From Camarhynchus parvulus (lineage: Eukaryota > Chordata > Aves > Passeriformes > Thraupidae): 64,000 bases of DNA. The notes below the pieces were generated by a model. It had not been told where the DNA came from, searched no databases, and saw only the letters and a list, made by a program, of their open reading frames with translations. The position numbers were made by a program, and so were the translations under genes. Positions 39,646 to 54,300 of the stretch are shown here, in pieces. Numbering within the stretch: the first letter of the stretch is position 1; each line of letters opens with the position of its first letter. Location of the stretch: NCBI RefSeq assembly GCF_901933205.1, contig NC_044600.1, positions 9,276,501 to 9,340,500 on the forward strand. The letters are read 5' to 3'.

Positions 39646-42600
39646 GGAGTGACAGCTGATCCCTTTGCAAGTGGTTATTCAAATACAATGCCAATCCTGC
39701 CTTTTTGTATTATTTCTCCCATTTTCTACAGCAAAGCATTAATTGGAGTAGAAAAATAACCTATTTTCTTCTACTGCAAGCAGATTGCTGAGCGTTTGTG
39801 ATGCTCTGAGATAGATAAGGAAAGCCAGTTTAGGAGCAGGATAAGGCCTCTTTTAGGCTAGATCAAATTGATTGCAAAAGAACTACAGCTAAAAGTGCTC
39901 CACCTTTTTAGAATGGGATGATTTATATCTCCTTTATGAACAGAAGATAAAATGTTCTGCTTCTTATATTCTCCACAGAAATAAAACAGAACTAAAAATA
40001 AATCCTAACGCAGACAAGTTTAAAATAGAGCTTACAGCAGAGAAGTATTCATGAGCAAATGATTTAATGATTTCCGACTGGTTGGGGCATATACCAAAAT
40101 ATTAAACATAACCTCGCCTAAGTGTGTGTGGTTTTATTCCATTACTATCAATGAGTAGCATCAAATGGCATGGATTGTGCAATCCTTCCCTGGATGAGCC
40201 TGAATCAGGGTTTGAGACATAACTTCAGTAGTGTGAAGTTGAACTTCGCATGTCCCTTCATCACTCATTTTCCTGTACTCTAGACTACTTAAATGTATAT
40301 ACATGCAATGACTGACTACTTTAAGGTGGTCAGGAAAGTTTTCCCAAGAGACATGAACTCTCTGAATGGTCAAAATCTAGTAATGAATTTGATTTTCAGT
40401 CACAGAAGATGTCTGGATTTTATGCTTGTCTTAGTTTATCATAGGTGTTCCTGTTATCATCAAGGTCCAGTTAAAAGCTCAATTTCAGGAGATTTCTGGT
40501 GGGTAGGATAACAATGAAATTCTTGATCTAACTGTGACTGTGGCTTTTGTTCTGGTAGGTGGCTTTTTGGTCTATCTTTAGAAAATCATTTAAAACTCAA
40601 ATGAACACTTCTGCCCTCAGAGATAGATAAAACTGATGTAAAGTTTTTATCATAGTATCCTATTTTCAGTTTGGCAGTTCCTGAGAAATAAAATACTGGG
40701 TTATATTGTCATCAGTCACTGGTATGTTTTGGAGGCTAAGGTTCTACAAACAAAATTTCAGAATTAAGTTTGCCTCTCCATTTCAGCTGATCTAGAAACA
40801 AATGCTTCACCTCATTTCAGTTTTGCTGGTCAGGAATGTACATCCCCTGCCTCTCAAAAAAGAAGAAGGTCTTTTCCATCATTTATTTCTACATCTTCTT
40901 AAAATGGAATAAAATTACTTGTCCACTGAAAAATATGAGTCTCATTCTCATCAACTGATTCATCAAAGTGCACATTGCTACTTCTCATGTATTAGTCTCC
41001 CTCCATCACAAACCACATTAATGTAGCATATTGATGTAATTAATGTTTTAACATCTCCAGAGACACTGCACACGTCACACTGTGCCTCATCAGGGCAATA
41101 AAGGTTACAGGAGAGTTGTATCAAAGACCATGTGCATGCTGTATATACATGATCTTATAGCCTACTTTTTGTGCTATTTTTTGGCCCTTGAATTTACATC
41201 TGGCCATAGCCTGTGGCTGCACCTTAGCAGTCCTGCATAGCTGTAGGCAAGTGCTCAGCTCTCATTGGGAAGATGGTACCTTTTTCCTCTGATATTTTGT
41301 CACAGGGTGGTCTTGCTGTGCTGCTGCTGACTGGAAGATAATAATGGTGGAGAGAAGCTGTCACTCACCTAAGCTCCTTCTGTGGGTTTTGCCCCATATA
41401 GCATATGGCCATCCATGCATCAGTGAGCAGTGGCCACCCTCGTGTCAGGAGATGTTTTTTGCCTTGGGCTGTCATGGCAGACATGCCTTGTTACTCATGA
41501 AATGCACTAATTAAGCATTCTATTAATTATATGATTACAGTTTCCTCATCTTAGTGATTTTCCTTTGATTTGACTTGTATGACATCAGTTTAATGCTTCT
41601 TCTTATGAAGCATTTAAAGTGCTTTCTTTTCGAGTATTAGTCTAGAAGTACAGGTTTCACAGTATTTCCTTTCCCCAGGACAGTGATTTGACCTGAATAT
41701 TGGAGCCTTCATTGTCATTATAGAGATAACGTTTCCTTTTTTGACCTTGTCTGGCCATTAATTTTTTGACCAAAATTTGTGTCATTAGAAAATGATGATT
41801 TGACTTAGCTGGGATTCTCTTGCACACCAGTTTTTCCTTAGTCAAACCCCTTGCTTCTTTCTTCCCAGGTCATGCTACCAGCATTTGTTGGGTCTGCCTT
41901 TGACCTTTAATAAACTAATTTATATTCTCTAATATAATTTTTTCCTCTTCAGTCTTTTCAGCTCCTAGTTACCCCATCTCTACATAATGCATTTGTTTTT
42001 TCCTTTGTTTCTCCTTTTCTTTTGGTCTTATTTTTATCATATAAGGGATAATGGGAGCAAAAGAAATTGTGTGATACTGCTTCTACTGATTAAATTAGAA
42101 CTAGAGTGTCTACTGCTTAGGGCAAGCTTTTACAGCTTGGTAATGTGATAAACTGGAAACAGACAGACCAGTAAAACTTCCTTCTTTGCCTAAATTCTGT
42201 TTGCTGTGTGCATTAACTACGTCATTACTATCCTCTGTGCTGGCAGCAATGCTTAGCATTAATCCAAATTAAAGAATTGATGCGACAAAGAAATAGTGAC
42301 AAGCCTGGACTGGACTATGACCAACATCATATGGATTTTTAGGAGAAAGAAATGCAGCTACGAGTAAATAACCTTTCAGGAGTTAAATTCTGCCTTTACT
42401 ACTTTGACTCTGGCCACTGCTGCCCAAACTTTACTGCTGCTCTTTGAGATCAACCTTTTGAATTTAACGTCTGTTCTTCAAATAACCAGTTTTCCAATTT
42501 TTGTATATGACTTTTATTAGTACTGTTGCTATTGATAACACAGCTCACAGAAGACTCATGGGTAAGAATGCAAAGGCACACAAACCACATTCTCTCTGAG

Positions 42601-45600
42601 TGGCTAAAGACCAGAGCCCTGGGACATTTAATGTCAGATGACAGGAAAAAAGTTATCAAGTGGGAATAGAGTAAATTATTCTCTAAGTATTGTATTAAAC
42701 AATAACTGCAACATATGCTAGTTGTTTGCCACTTGTACTCTACTGGACTCGTATGTGGTAACCCAATGGCATTGCCAGAATTTACCCGAGTCTGCAGAAA
42801 ATGGATGAAGCAGTTGCTAGATTAATGTGAGGCTGACTGACCTGCACCTGCATCTGGGGGCTAAAATATTGTTTGGAATTTCTGATTTAAGGAAGGGAAG
42901 TTCTGATTTTAGGTCAAGTCTTGGAGGACATCTCTCACCCTACACAGTTAATGACAGGGAAACCTTTGCCATTAAAATAGTTCTGCTGCTTTACAGAACT
43001 GGGATGTCACCCTACAAGCCTTTGTTCCTGGTCCTAAGGAATAATTAAGCAACTAAAATATACAATTGGCATGCTCAAAATTATAGGTGGAAAAAAATTT
43101 TGAGAACATTGGAATATGCAGTAGATGTTTGAAGTGCATCACCAGTGTCAATGAACACAAAAGCCCAGGAGGAAATTTGGCATTTTGTCAAATTCTAAGT
43201 TATTAAAATATCATTCTGATGCTGACCTTTTGATTTCTTCATTAGATGCATACAAAGTGAACAGCCAAATTTCAAAAACAGTATTTTGAAATTAAGAATG
43301 TCAGCAGCTTAAAATTAAGTGTTTTCACTAAAATTTGAGTAACTTGTTTTGGTGTTATTGACTGTTATTTTTTTAATCTTTCTTCATTGCTTATATTCAC
43401 TCCATTTTGGACCCCCAAAAGTTCACATCCTGACATTCCTTGCGGACTAAAAATTTCATTGGCCAAAATCCTGCATACTGTATATTACATCTGGCACCTC
43501 CTGTAGTACGAAAACTTGTCTAAATATACAGAAAGATTATTTGTCTATAGTGTCACATAATAATACTCAGATTTCCTGAGCGACAGTTGATCAGTGTTTT
43601 CTGGACTTTTGGAGGCCCTTCTATATTAGAAGTAATTTTTTCTACCCAATCTCTACTGCTTGAAACTCCAGTGGAAAGTAACCATCAGCTACTGAACTGA
43701 CACTTTGGGAAGCCAAGGTTCATCTGTGTATTTTTCTTCATTTTCCCTAAATCAGATTTTGGTGCTTTTAAGATTAAATACCTTTTTCATGGAGGAAACA
43801 TAAAGAAGGAAGTAATTTCTGGAATTCTGGGTGGGATCTGAAGATGATGGGGTTCATAGGTTTCATGAGAATTTGAACAATGAAGGGTTGTTTTGACATC
43901 TGTGGGAGCATCTACAAGATTACAGTTTAAATTCTCACATTCAACCTTCCAATATAATTTCAAAATTACAATAATACAATCTTACTGCAAATAGGAACAT
44001 TTGGTTCCTTAAATGAAAATGACTAGTAATTGCAATTTAATTTTTTATTAGAAAGATAATTAATTTTTTCCCAAGTAATTTGCAATAATGCCTGTGTGTT
44101 CAGGTGTTGCTACTGTCAGAGACCACAAAATATTTGAACACTTTTTCTTTGATGGGACAGCAACAGCTAAAACTCAAACTACAGATTTTTGTTAGGAGCA
44201 TATGTGTTGGAGTTATTTTCTGGTACTTAGGGAAAAGTCAGGAGACAGAAGAGGTTTCTCATTCACTCCCAGCCACTTGCTGGCCCTGCAGTTGGTGATC
44301 TGGGCTATTCTCAGCAGTGCTGCTGCAGGAAAGCAGTGACCTCCTAAAGCATTGAGGCTTGGTTCTACCATCACATCCTCAGAAAAATAGATTTTGTGAA
44401 ACTCGTGGATTATTCCTGTGAGTAGGAAAGACACTACATTTATGGGTAAAAAACATTGCTTAGGAAATATTACTGTTTGGTGTTGAATATTATGGTATGG
44501 TCAAAATCTCATCCTGACTCTGCTGAAGCTGTCGAAGGTCGTTAGTTGTGCTGAAGTCAGCAATCGGGGCTGTTCTTTACAGCCATTGAAATCTTCCCTG
44601 TATTTCAGTGACAAATATGTTATTATCATAGCACCATTCTATTCATTATCTGAATGGGCAGAGTGACAAATGTAGTGCCAACGGGGATATATATATACGG
44701 CTAAATTTACAGAATGTGTCTTGACCCACTTGGATTGTACAGGTCAGTTTGTTTGTTCCTCTCCTGGATTTCCCATAGTCTCATAGCAAAGTAAAACAAG
44801 CTCTGAATCTCAAACAGTCTTTGGATGGTTGGGTATACTCTACCCATGTTAAAAGACACTCAGTTAGGGATGATACAGACCCAAACTGTGCTTATAAGCA
44901 ATAAAGAGAAAAACTTGACATCTGTAAATCTACTAAAACCACAGTAAGTTACACAGATGCAGAGATGTGTGCCAGTCAGAAGACAGTATTTTTGCAGGTA
45001 AAACACAATGCAGAAGGTCCAGCCTGGTGCTCTGTACCCGGTTGGAGCAGTGCTACAGTGCAATCCCAGATTGTTTCAGTGCTTGACAGTGCTTCAGTCA
45101 CAGAGATACTGCTTTATAGTACATTTCCTAGTACATTTTCACTGTTATTCATCCTAAAATTTTAATAATAAAAGCATTCCATTCCAATACTTCCATTCCA
45201 GTTTCTCAAAATATTTGTGAAATGCTACAGGTAAGTACTAGGGGACTAATTTGCAGAGTTTTGCACATATACTCTATTACTCTTTATTTTATTTGTTCAC
45301 CTTCCAACATCAATCTACAGCTTTATAGTAAGAGTGATAAAAATATGTTATGTATTTCATGTCATTATTTGTATGACTCAGTACCTGTAAATGCAACTGA
45401 TATAAGTGAGGAATGAAATTGCACAGTTGCTCTGAAAACAAGGCTGCTTGTGTGACTAAATGGCAATTTGGTGATGTGACATCAGAGGACATTTCACATA
45501 TTTTTTTTCAGCATGTCACATCAAGTCATTAGCAACAATTATGATTCCTTTTTAAATCAGTAAAGCTACAATATTTTCTAGCATATGTATCCTTGTTCCC

Positions 45601-48600
45601 CCACCCACCTCTATTTCTTTTTTCTCCCTATAATCTCAGCGCAAGTTTTCTGATTTTTCTTCTTATGTGCTCCCTACAGGAGCTGGGTAAGTTCAGAACC
45701 AAAGAGTTCTTGTTTAGCTCCTCTCTGGAGCCTGGACCAGATGGTACAAAAGAACACACATCCCCAAGGAGTTGCATAAAAAGTCTGTGGAGGCCTGGTA
45801 CACAGTGGAGCTGTGCTGCCTAAAACATTTGCATAAATCTTCCTGCAGTTCCCTTAAACAATGTCTGTGGCTGGGATGAAAAAAAAGTTTTGGAATGCTT
45901 CTAGCTGGGGGTTTCTTTCATTCGATTTTTAGAATTTCTTTAGATACAAAACAAAGGTAAGGTTATGTGAGAATTCTGACTTTCTTTTGCAAACCACAAA
46001 GAATAAAAACTTTTTTTATGAAGTACTGGTATGACCAGAATTTCTGGGTCTGTTTTAATGACTTAATTTGTTTTGAGAAGGAGATAATCAGCCAATGAAA
46101 ATGCATTCATCTGGTCTGCACCCTAATTCCAGCTCTCATTTGCTCCTACTAGATAGATCTGCCTGCCAAGCATTATTTTGGTGTTTTTGTGATGTGGGAA
46201 CTCTCTGAAAAAGATTTCACTTTAGTTGCCACCCAAATTATTTCAATCCATGTATGCACATGAAAGAATACTGTGAATCACTTGCCTATTCAGCTTTTCT
46301 GCAGTTCTCATTCCCAGCAGTGCTGACGATGAAAACACAACAGTACTTTTGGTCCCAAATTCAGGTTTATCTACCAGGAATTACTACTGCTGTGTCTGTT
46401 AAAGCTTTCTCAGTTGTAAAAAGAAAATCAATATTCGTTTGATGTTTGCAGCTTGAACCTACGCTAGGTAGAAATGTAATAATATTGCTGTTGTCAGCAT
46501 AAGTCCAGAACTGAGCTGACAAACAGAAATTCAGAGGAATGAGTGAAAGAGCTTGTTAGTATGCCTGCTGTTACCCAAGGAAGAAGTGAGCATTTGAACA
46601 TTACCAAAAATGCTTTTTGAGTAGAAGATTTGGTTACACAGCTCTTGTTTCAAGGGGATTTTCTTTTTTTATAAAAGATCTATTTGTTAAAGAATTTATT
46701 AAATGTAATAGTTGGAAGGGAAGGGGGCCTTAAAAATGCAGAATAATGCTTTTTAAACACTTTTCCCCCATTTGCTTCATTTAAGTATTCCATTTGACTG
46801 AGAGTGTGTGCTTCTCTGCTGTTTTTACTTTTCTTTTCTTGCTTGTCTTCCTAAAGACAGCGAACCAGGGACTCCTTCAATTCATGCCTTTGATCAAGCC
46901 TTGCTCTTTTTCTGAGAATATCAGAATTCTGGGCCCTCAAGTTAAATTTTTTCAGGCTTTGTTTTCTTTTAAATACAAATATATTTCTAACTGAAGAGGC
47001 CTGTTTTCAAAAGTGGATAACACCCTTTGAAAGAAGATTTTAGCACATTTGTAAACATGGTTTGGCCTCTTTTCAGGTTGAAAAATTCAACTTCCCTAAA
47101 TATAAATACAGTATTTCTGTGTCTAATGTAAGCACAAAGTCATGGGAAATGAATTCCTTGAGAATAAATAAATACCTAAAAATCATTGGGCAGAATCTGT
47201 CACAAGCTGTGTCAGAGAGATTGGCATGGGAGGGATATTCCATTCTCAGCCTCCAGAGCCAATCTGCAGGTTCGTTTTGCTATAAAAACCAGATTGCTTG
47301 TGCAGGTATTCCTTCAGTAACATTTGTCTGTCCTTGTATCAAAGACTGCATGAAACTGTGATGGAAAAAATGAAAATGTATTTAAAATAGATATGCACTG
47401 TAGACAACAATAGTAATTTGCAAGAATGGAAATCCTTCCTAGTGAAGCCATGCCCTTGACCCTGGAAGGGATCCTGCCTGAGCTACCATAACTCTTGGCT
47501 GTGTACAAAACGAGAAGCAGAGGCACAGTCCTTAGAGACAGACCTGGGGGAGCTCAAAGCTCCAGGGGAGCAGCATTTTCCTACTTCTCAGTGGTCATGT
47601 GAGCCTTGGAAAGCTGCTCCTGACAGCAAAGGCAGCAGCTCGTGGGGGGAGATAAAGGACAGGTGTGAGAGTCAAAGCAAAGCTTCTGCCAAAATATCTG
47701 GTATGTTTCCCTGATCCTTTGAAAGGAAGTGAAGGTGTGAAGAGCTGCTCATTCAGTGGGTACCACCCAAAGAGTATGGGAAGTTTTCAGTTAGGGACTT
47801 CTTAAAATCAAAGCCATGTGAATTTAAAAGCAGGAAGGTAAGGTAAGGGATGGTGTGTGTGAAATCATTAGTGCTGATTTTAGAAACAGTGACCAAATTA
47901 ATCAGACCCAGATAGCAACACTACTGAAGTTCTGTTTCAGAGTACAGCTCTGATTTGCAAGCTAATGCTTTCATTGCAAAGATATGCTTTTGGGTCATTT
48001 TTTTAATTCTCCAGTTTTAATTTTGTTCAGATCAAGTGCTTTGGATATATTCAGCAAAAATGTTCTTACAGATATTTAAAAATATGAGGGTTCTTCAAAC
48101 AAACTTTATGCAAAGCTGTCAGAAACCCACTCTGCTGGCTAAATTGTCAGGTAACTTTATTTCCTGTGAGGAGGAAGTTGGATGTAGATTGTAGTCGTAA
48201 GATGATTCATATGTTTCTTGCTCATCTCCCAACTGCTTCCCTCCTACATAAAATACAAGATGCAGTTTCTCCTACAGATATCTGTGCAAGTCAGTCTCAC
48301 ACACTTTTTATTTCTGTACACAGATAGGTGAACAATCCAGATATAAACAGATTAAAATAGTTGACAATGAATACAGTTCTTAGAATTTTAATTGATCCAG
48401 TAAATCTTCTGCATATCTGCCCACTTAAACCAAAAAACTCAAACAAGATCCTTGAGATTATTTTATTCTAGAGTTTAAAAATGTATGGGTTTGTGCCACA
48501 TTTTGAGGATTAATATATGCCAGTCTGTTAAGCATAAGCAGAATTTCTTTCTCTTTCGAAGGAGCATAAACATTTTAAAAACACAAAATAGCCCTGAATT

Positions 48601-49964
48601 GATTTACAATGATTAGAAATGCTGTTCATATAGCCTGCTTTTTGGCAATGTGCAAGTGTGGTATCTGATGGGTAAATGCTGTCTTCTGAGCACAAAGGGT
48701 CCAGTTCTACCAGCTCTGCCATTCAGACAGTTCCATTAAGATACATAAAAATTCTCAGGTGGGATTAAACTTCGCTACACTATACATAAATATTTTCTCA
48801 TACTAAGAAGATAATGAGCAGACTTTTTTTTTTCAAATAAAATTTTTAAAAAATATTTTTCAAATATTAAAAAAGAAAGATCTTTGGGTTTTTTTCTATA
48901 AAAACACAGGTTTGCAATGCATATTACTACCTACTATCACTTAGTAACATGCTTGTAAAGTTAGGAAGGATAACAATTTTGTAAAAACAACCCCCCAAAT
49001 AATATTTTAGTATTCAAGAATGGAATGCATGACACTGAGGTACATTTATCCTATAAATTGGCTTGCACTGAAACTGGGAATCATCTAATATAATGACAAA
49101 AAGTTCCTCCAAAGGATAAAGTGATTCAGCTGACAAACTGGCAATTACTCACGCAGACTTTTCAAGTCTGTCTTTAAATAAAACATTAGTTAAAATATTA
49201 CAGTATATGCCTTGTGTCATCCAAAGCAAGATGAATGCTGCATTACCTTCTATGAGATACTTTCAATTAAAAATATTTAAAAGCATGTTGATGTAGCTGA
49301 AAATGCACAGGCTTTAGATTTTTGGAACAGTGAGATTTACTTCTTGGTGATGACTAGCGAAGATTAATGAAATGGGTATATTAGTTAATTTGAAGGCTAC
49401 AGAGTTTTATTCATTCATAGGAAATCTACATCCAATATATACTTCATAACCACCATTGATCATAACTACTGTAATTGCAGACCCAAATAAAGCCAGATTG
49501 GATTGCCTTTACTTGCCCTGTTGTTTTCTGCCCCATGCACTGGTTAGATGTTTACAGCAGTTGTTGTGATTCTTTGGTTGCTTTTTCAGCACACAGGCTC
49601 TAGGATAACAAGGCACTATGGCCAATGAATATTACTAGAAGGCATTAATCCACTCAGTTTAGCATAATTTATTAGGCAACACACAAACTAATAATCTGTT
49701 CCTGTGTTAAATATTACGACAGTGAAGAAGAGAAAGATCCCATTTTTTAAGCTGAAAGAACGTTCAAGGCAAGGTTTGTTGAAAGAGGCCATATATTTAA
49801 CTTTGTTAATTGTCATGGTTAGAAATAAGGTTTGCACACAGCTTCTTGTACTTGCAACCCATGTCCTTGAAAAAGAGAGCTAAAGAATACCATATGTACC
49901 TGAAAACTTTTTTCTCCTTTCAGGAGTACCACCCGGGGTAATAAGAGTCCTACATCTGCCTTTA
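39646..49964. other. Non-coding DNA, no gene seen
   Basis: No gene, RNA gene or clear transposon in over 10 kb. Open frames are at most 99 codons and unrecognised. A faint GTTGGAAGGGAAGGGGGCC motif near 46700 recalls CR1 but lacks flanking support. 42230-42420 is non-repetitive and could be conserved, which only alignment can tell. 47430-47660 is G/C-richer without a readable frame. T-runs lie at 45501 and 48824. Confidence 0.6.
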
Positions 49965-50069
49965 GAGTTCAAGTCCAGGTTGGACAGGGCTTGTGGAAGG
50001 TGTCCCTGCCCTTAGCAGGGGATTGGAACTGGTCCCTACCAACCCAAACCATCCTGTGATTCTATGATT
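49965..50069 (+). mobile_element. CR1 LINE 3' end, best-preserved copy
   Basis: GAGTTCAAGTCCAGGTTGGAC starts the match. It continues through GTGGAAGGTGTCCCTGCCC, AGCAGGGGATTGGAACTGG and CCCTACCAACCCAAACC, and ends with CCTGTGATTCTATGATT. This is a forward avian CR1 3' end with its terminal ATTCTATGATT tail. It differs little from the consensus I remember, so it is probably the youngest insertion in the window. Only about 105 bases remain, which fits the usual 5' truncation. It is the only CR1 fragment here on the plus strand. Confidence 0.93.
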
Positions 50070-51309
50070 AGTGAGACAAAGTTACAGCTACAGAAAAGTA
50101 ATTCTCTCTGGACTCTCCTGGATATATTTTTGGGCATAAAACCATGTACTAGTACTCAGCAAAGATGAGATAAAACTGTGACATTAGAAACTTTGTGTGT
50201 TCTCCCAGTGTTTTATAGAAGTTTTCAAACATTTAAATTACCTGTTCAGAACTTCAGAATTTCAACTTCCTTCATGGTTATTAATTTATACTTGCTTTAG
50301 TTCACCTACACGGGGTAATTTAGTATTCTTTGAATTTTTAATACCTTTTCAAGATTGATATTTATTATGTGTTTATAGCATTCTGTTTAAATGCTATTAA
50401 GCAGCATGGTAACAAAATAATGTAGTATATCAGCTACAGCATGTTCAATAATGTGTATGATTGTTTCTCTGAGAAGGAAAGAAGCCTTGGCTGATAAGAG
50501 GCTCTAAGCAGGAGGCCATGCTGACAGAAGGGAATTTGGGATAGCAAATTCCTTGCAGGTCCTCAAGAACAAGATCAGAATTTATTTGTAACGCATTTAC
50601 TATAATTGAAGTTAGTAGCTGCCTCGAGATAGCATTACTCCCATTAAAAAAAATCTCAAGAATAGTTCATAGAAACTCATGAGCAAAATTAAATTGTGAG
50701 CTGAGATGGTGAAGTAAACCATCAAAGGTGATATGTATCCAGATTAGCTCTTAGATCGGCTCTCCCTCTCCTCCTATTTCCCTTTCTGCCTCTTTTTGGC
50801 TGCTGACTGTAATGTCTGCACATACATCCTAATGTCTATGGGGCTCTGTATGGGTAGTAATAAATAATTGTATCTCCAACTGATGTTCCTAGAAATGACA
50901 GCTTCTGAAATATAGCCAGTAATCTGACATATAAATCTTCCTTTGGAATCTCAGCAAATTCTACTTCTCTTCTAGATTTGTCAGCTGCCTTTCAGATTCA
51001 TGGTCTCTGTGGTTTGGTTGATGTACCTTTCAAACTACATGGGATAATCAAAGTTGCCCTTGTTGGATCCCATTAGACTCTTTTTAAGAAACCCCAGGGG
51101 TCTCCATGAGGCAATAGACCCCCATAGCCTGGTGCTCTTGAGTTGCTCATTATTCCTGCATGGGTTTAAGGAAAGTGACTATGCAGCTCTCTCATCTGAG
51201 AACCAGTGCTAATCCAGATGAAAATTAGAGGATTCTTGCTTACAAGGTGGCCAAAGCTTAAAAAAATGACTCTAACAATATTGAATCTTCCAACAATTTT
51301 TTATTCTTC

Positions 51310-51348
51310 TTTTTTTTTGGAGGGGAGTAGTGGTGGGTGTTTGGGGGG
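51310..51348 (+). repeat. T-run followed by G-rich tract
   Basis: Nine Ts are followed by a G-rich stretch with runs of four (51322-51325), three (51335-51337) and six (51343-51348) Gs. A G-quadruplex is conceivable, but canonical four-tract spacing is not clearly met. Confidence 0.7.
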
Positions 51349-54300
51349 TGTTTCATTTTATTAAGCCATTGTGGCAGATCTGAGTGGTTGTTCATTTTAT
51401 ACTTCTAGTTCTTAACTAAGCACATTGTTCTAATAGCCCACCTAGCACACTGTCTTTTCTAAAATGCTAAGGAGACTGCTACAGCATATAAAAACAAAGT
51501 TGAAGCAGGTAAATCCAACATGTTAATGTTTTGTCCATTTTTCCTTGTACAGGAATTCAAAATTGTGCTGATGTGGATTCCTGAGGCTCTGGAACAGGAC
51601 AACCAATCACACAGGAGTCTGACATTCATGTGAGTCTGCTGTTCTCTTGATGCCAAACAAAATATCCTCCAGGGTTTCCAGACAATTTTTAAGATTAAAT
51701 AGAACAATCAAACTTAATTAGCATATTTTATCAGTCAGATGACTCCAAATGTTTTTATGAGAGTTGGAAAGTACATTTGAATGATTTAGATGGTTTTCAT
51801 TTCTTAGCAGGAGCTAGACTTTTGTTTATGGTAAGTCAACATACCTGCACCTACTGAGACTCTTGTTCTACATCTCAGATGAATTCAGCACTTTGTAATT
51901 TTCTGGATAGAGAGAGGTGCACAAAAAAATGGCTGGGGTTCTGTGTTCATTTGCAACAGGGCAGATGTGCTCCAATGCAAAGCAACAACTGGAAATGCTT
52001 CCCTTTGATATTATTGTTTCATTGAGGGTAGAGATTTGGAAAAATGGGCTCCTTTGGTACTGTAACAAATGGTTTATCAGATCATGCTGGAAGTTTAAGT
52101 GTAGGTAACATAAAGATCTTTTTGCCTTATTGATTTTAATCAGACACCCTCTGCAATTTTATCAAATATGTCTATGCCAGAGTGATACAAAGAGTGTCAT
52201 TCTCCTGTGGTTCCTTATCTTTTGTTCATTATCTTCAGTCTCTTATCTGAACATACATTTGATTTTTCCCCTCTGAAATGCCCAATAATTTTAGAGCTGA
52301 AAGCAAATCCTTCCAAACAAAAGGTTTTGACTCCAGTAAATCCAGAACCGAATAGTAAAATACTAAGGAATGACAGCAAATAATACATGAAGCTTTGGAA
52401 TATTGGGCCTAGAACCAAAATATATGAGAGTGTCAAAGACACAAGGTGGAAGAACAGGAAAGCCTTTGTCATTTGCTGTGGCACTTGGGGAAATTTGGAA
52501 TAATTTTGTGTACTTTTATGGGCAAAGAGGCAAAGGGTCCATGTCTTCTTGAAGTTTCCTGCATGTACTGTTTCAATTCAGAGTTTTACTAATGTGATCT
52601 TGAATAATCTGGAAGGAAGAAAAGGGCAGCCAGTTTACAGGGAAATGGCTTGTGTGCTGATGCTCATAAGGTGGCACCAGCACCATAGGGTGGACAGTGT
52701 GGGGACATGTATAACCTCTGAATGTTTTAAGGAAAATATCAGGCCACAAAGAATAAAATTTGAAGGAAAAAAGAACTCCAAGCCTGCAAATAACATACTC
52801 AAACAATATGGAAGATAGATTATTAAGTCTTTTCTAGGAAAATCTGCTTCTGATAGAATGGAACAAGGGAAGAAAATGCAGGATTAAGGCTCCTGAGAGT
52901 GAACTATAAATGTGCTGTTAAAAATGGGATAGCTGTATGTGATTCTTTACTGTTCTTACTGGGCTGAACATGCATTAAATTAAGAATTCTGTGGGTTTGA
53001 AACACATCAAGCTGAAAGTTTATTCCTGTATACTGCAATAACCAGGTAAGAATGCAGTTACACATAAAAAAACATGCTAATTGCTATCAGCAGTCGTGTT
53101 TTGAAGATCATGCATTTTTTATGCATAGCAAGCTGCTAAAATATCCTTACTAGTTTTTTCTGCATCATAGCAGCCCTATTGGAAAAGCACTATCAAAAAG
53201 GTATTCCATTTTAGGATTTCCACCAAGACTTTGCAAGCTCCTGGTGAAGGTGCAAGAGGGATGTGACAGACATTGCATTAACATAAAGCTCAGAATACTT
53301 ACTGCCTTCTGCTTCCCAGGGAAGCAGTCACTCAGGTTCCTGTAAAGGCAAAAAGCATAAGGAGGCTGGGGTCTGTTATCAGCCCTCTTGGGCAGAGCTG
53401 AGATACAGAGTGCTCTTCTTAATATTTCTTATTACTAATTTTGTGTGTGATAACTGAAGCATGAACAATATCCAAGCAGGAAGCAAACTAGATCTATAGC
53501 TGCACAGTCAAGCCTATCAAAATATATTGCTGGGCTCCTACAGCCAAACAGTTCTGCAGAATATCAATTGAAACAGGATGTTCCAGCTCACTGGGCCTCC
53601 ACTCCCCGCATGCTTGTGCAGCCTTACCTGTAATAGCAAATAGCTGCGCTCAAGGGCAGGATGAATTAAAAATTAGGAAGGGATGTTGGAGTGAGCCTGC
53701 ATGATATCAAAAACTGATGGGCTTTTTTCCTTGCTATGTCCCACTGAGCTGGGAGGCGATGATGATGAAGTCACGGAGTCTTGCTGAAATCACTCACATG
53801 AGTGAGGAGTGTATATTACTCTTAGAAATCTGTATTTGCAAAGCCCTGCTGTGGAGATTACCCTGGAGAAAATCCACTCTTGCCTGTGTCTTCATTCTAT
53901 GAGAGAAGTAAGAGAGAAAATGATAGTGTTGCTCTGTGGCTTGTCTGTTAAAACCAGAAATGTTCCCCCTTCTAAGCTTATCCTGTACAGGAGGAATCAT
54001 CTGTGTGTTTTGACCCGTGTACAGGCAAAGATTTTCTCTGAGAACATGGGATACAGGGTGGGATTTCCTGATAGTCCCTGCACCCTTCATGCACCTGTGT
54101 TGGTTGTGGGTTACAAATCTTACAGTGGTGAAGAGCATGAAAATGCTGTCTGGTCTTAAAGCAGATCCTAAGGATCATTGTGATCTTTTTCTCTTTCTAG
54201 TGTGAGAAAACACTATGCAAAATGCCAAAAGGAAAATAGTAACATCTTGGTTTATAATAATGTGTCCAATGCATGATTTTTTTACATGGTCACATGTAAC

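Noticed and set aside
46690..46740. GTTGGAAGGGAAGGGGGCC resembling a CR1 3' end
   Set aside because: The match is under 30 bases with no terminal tail or further CR1 sequence.
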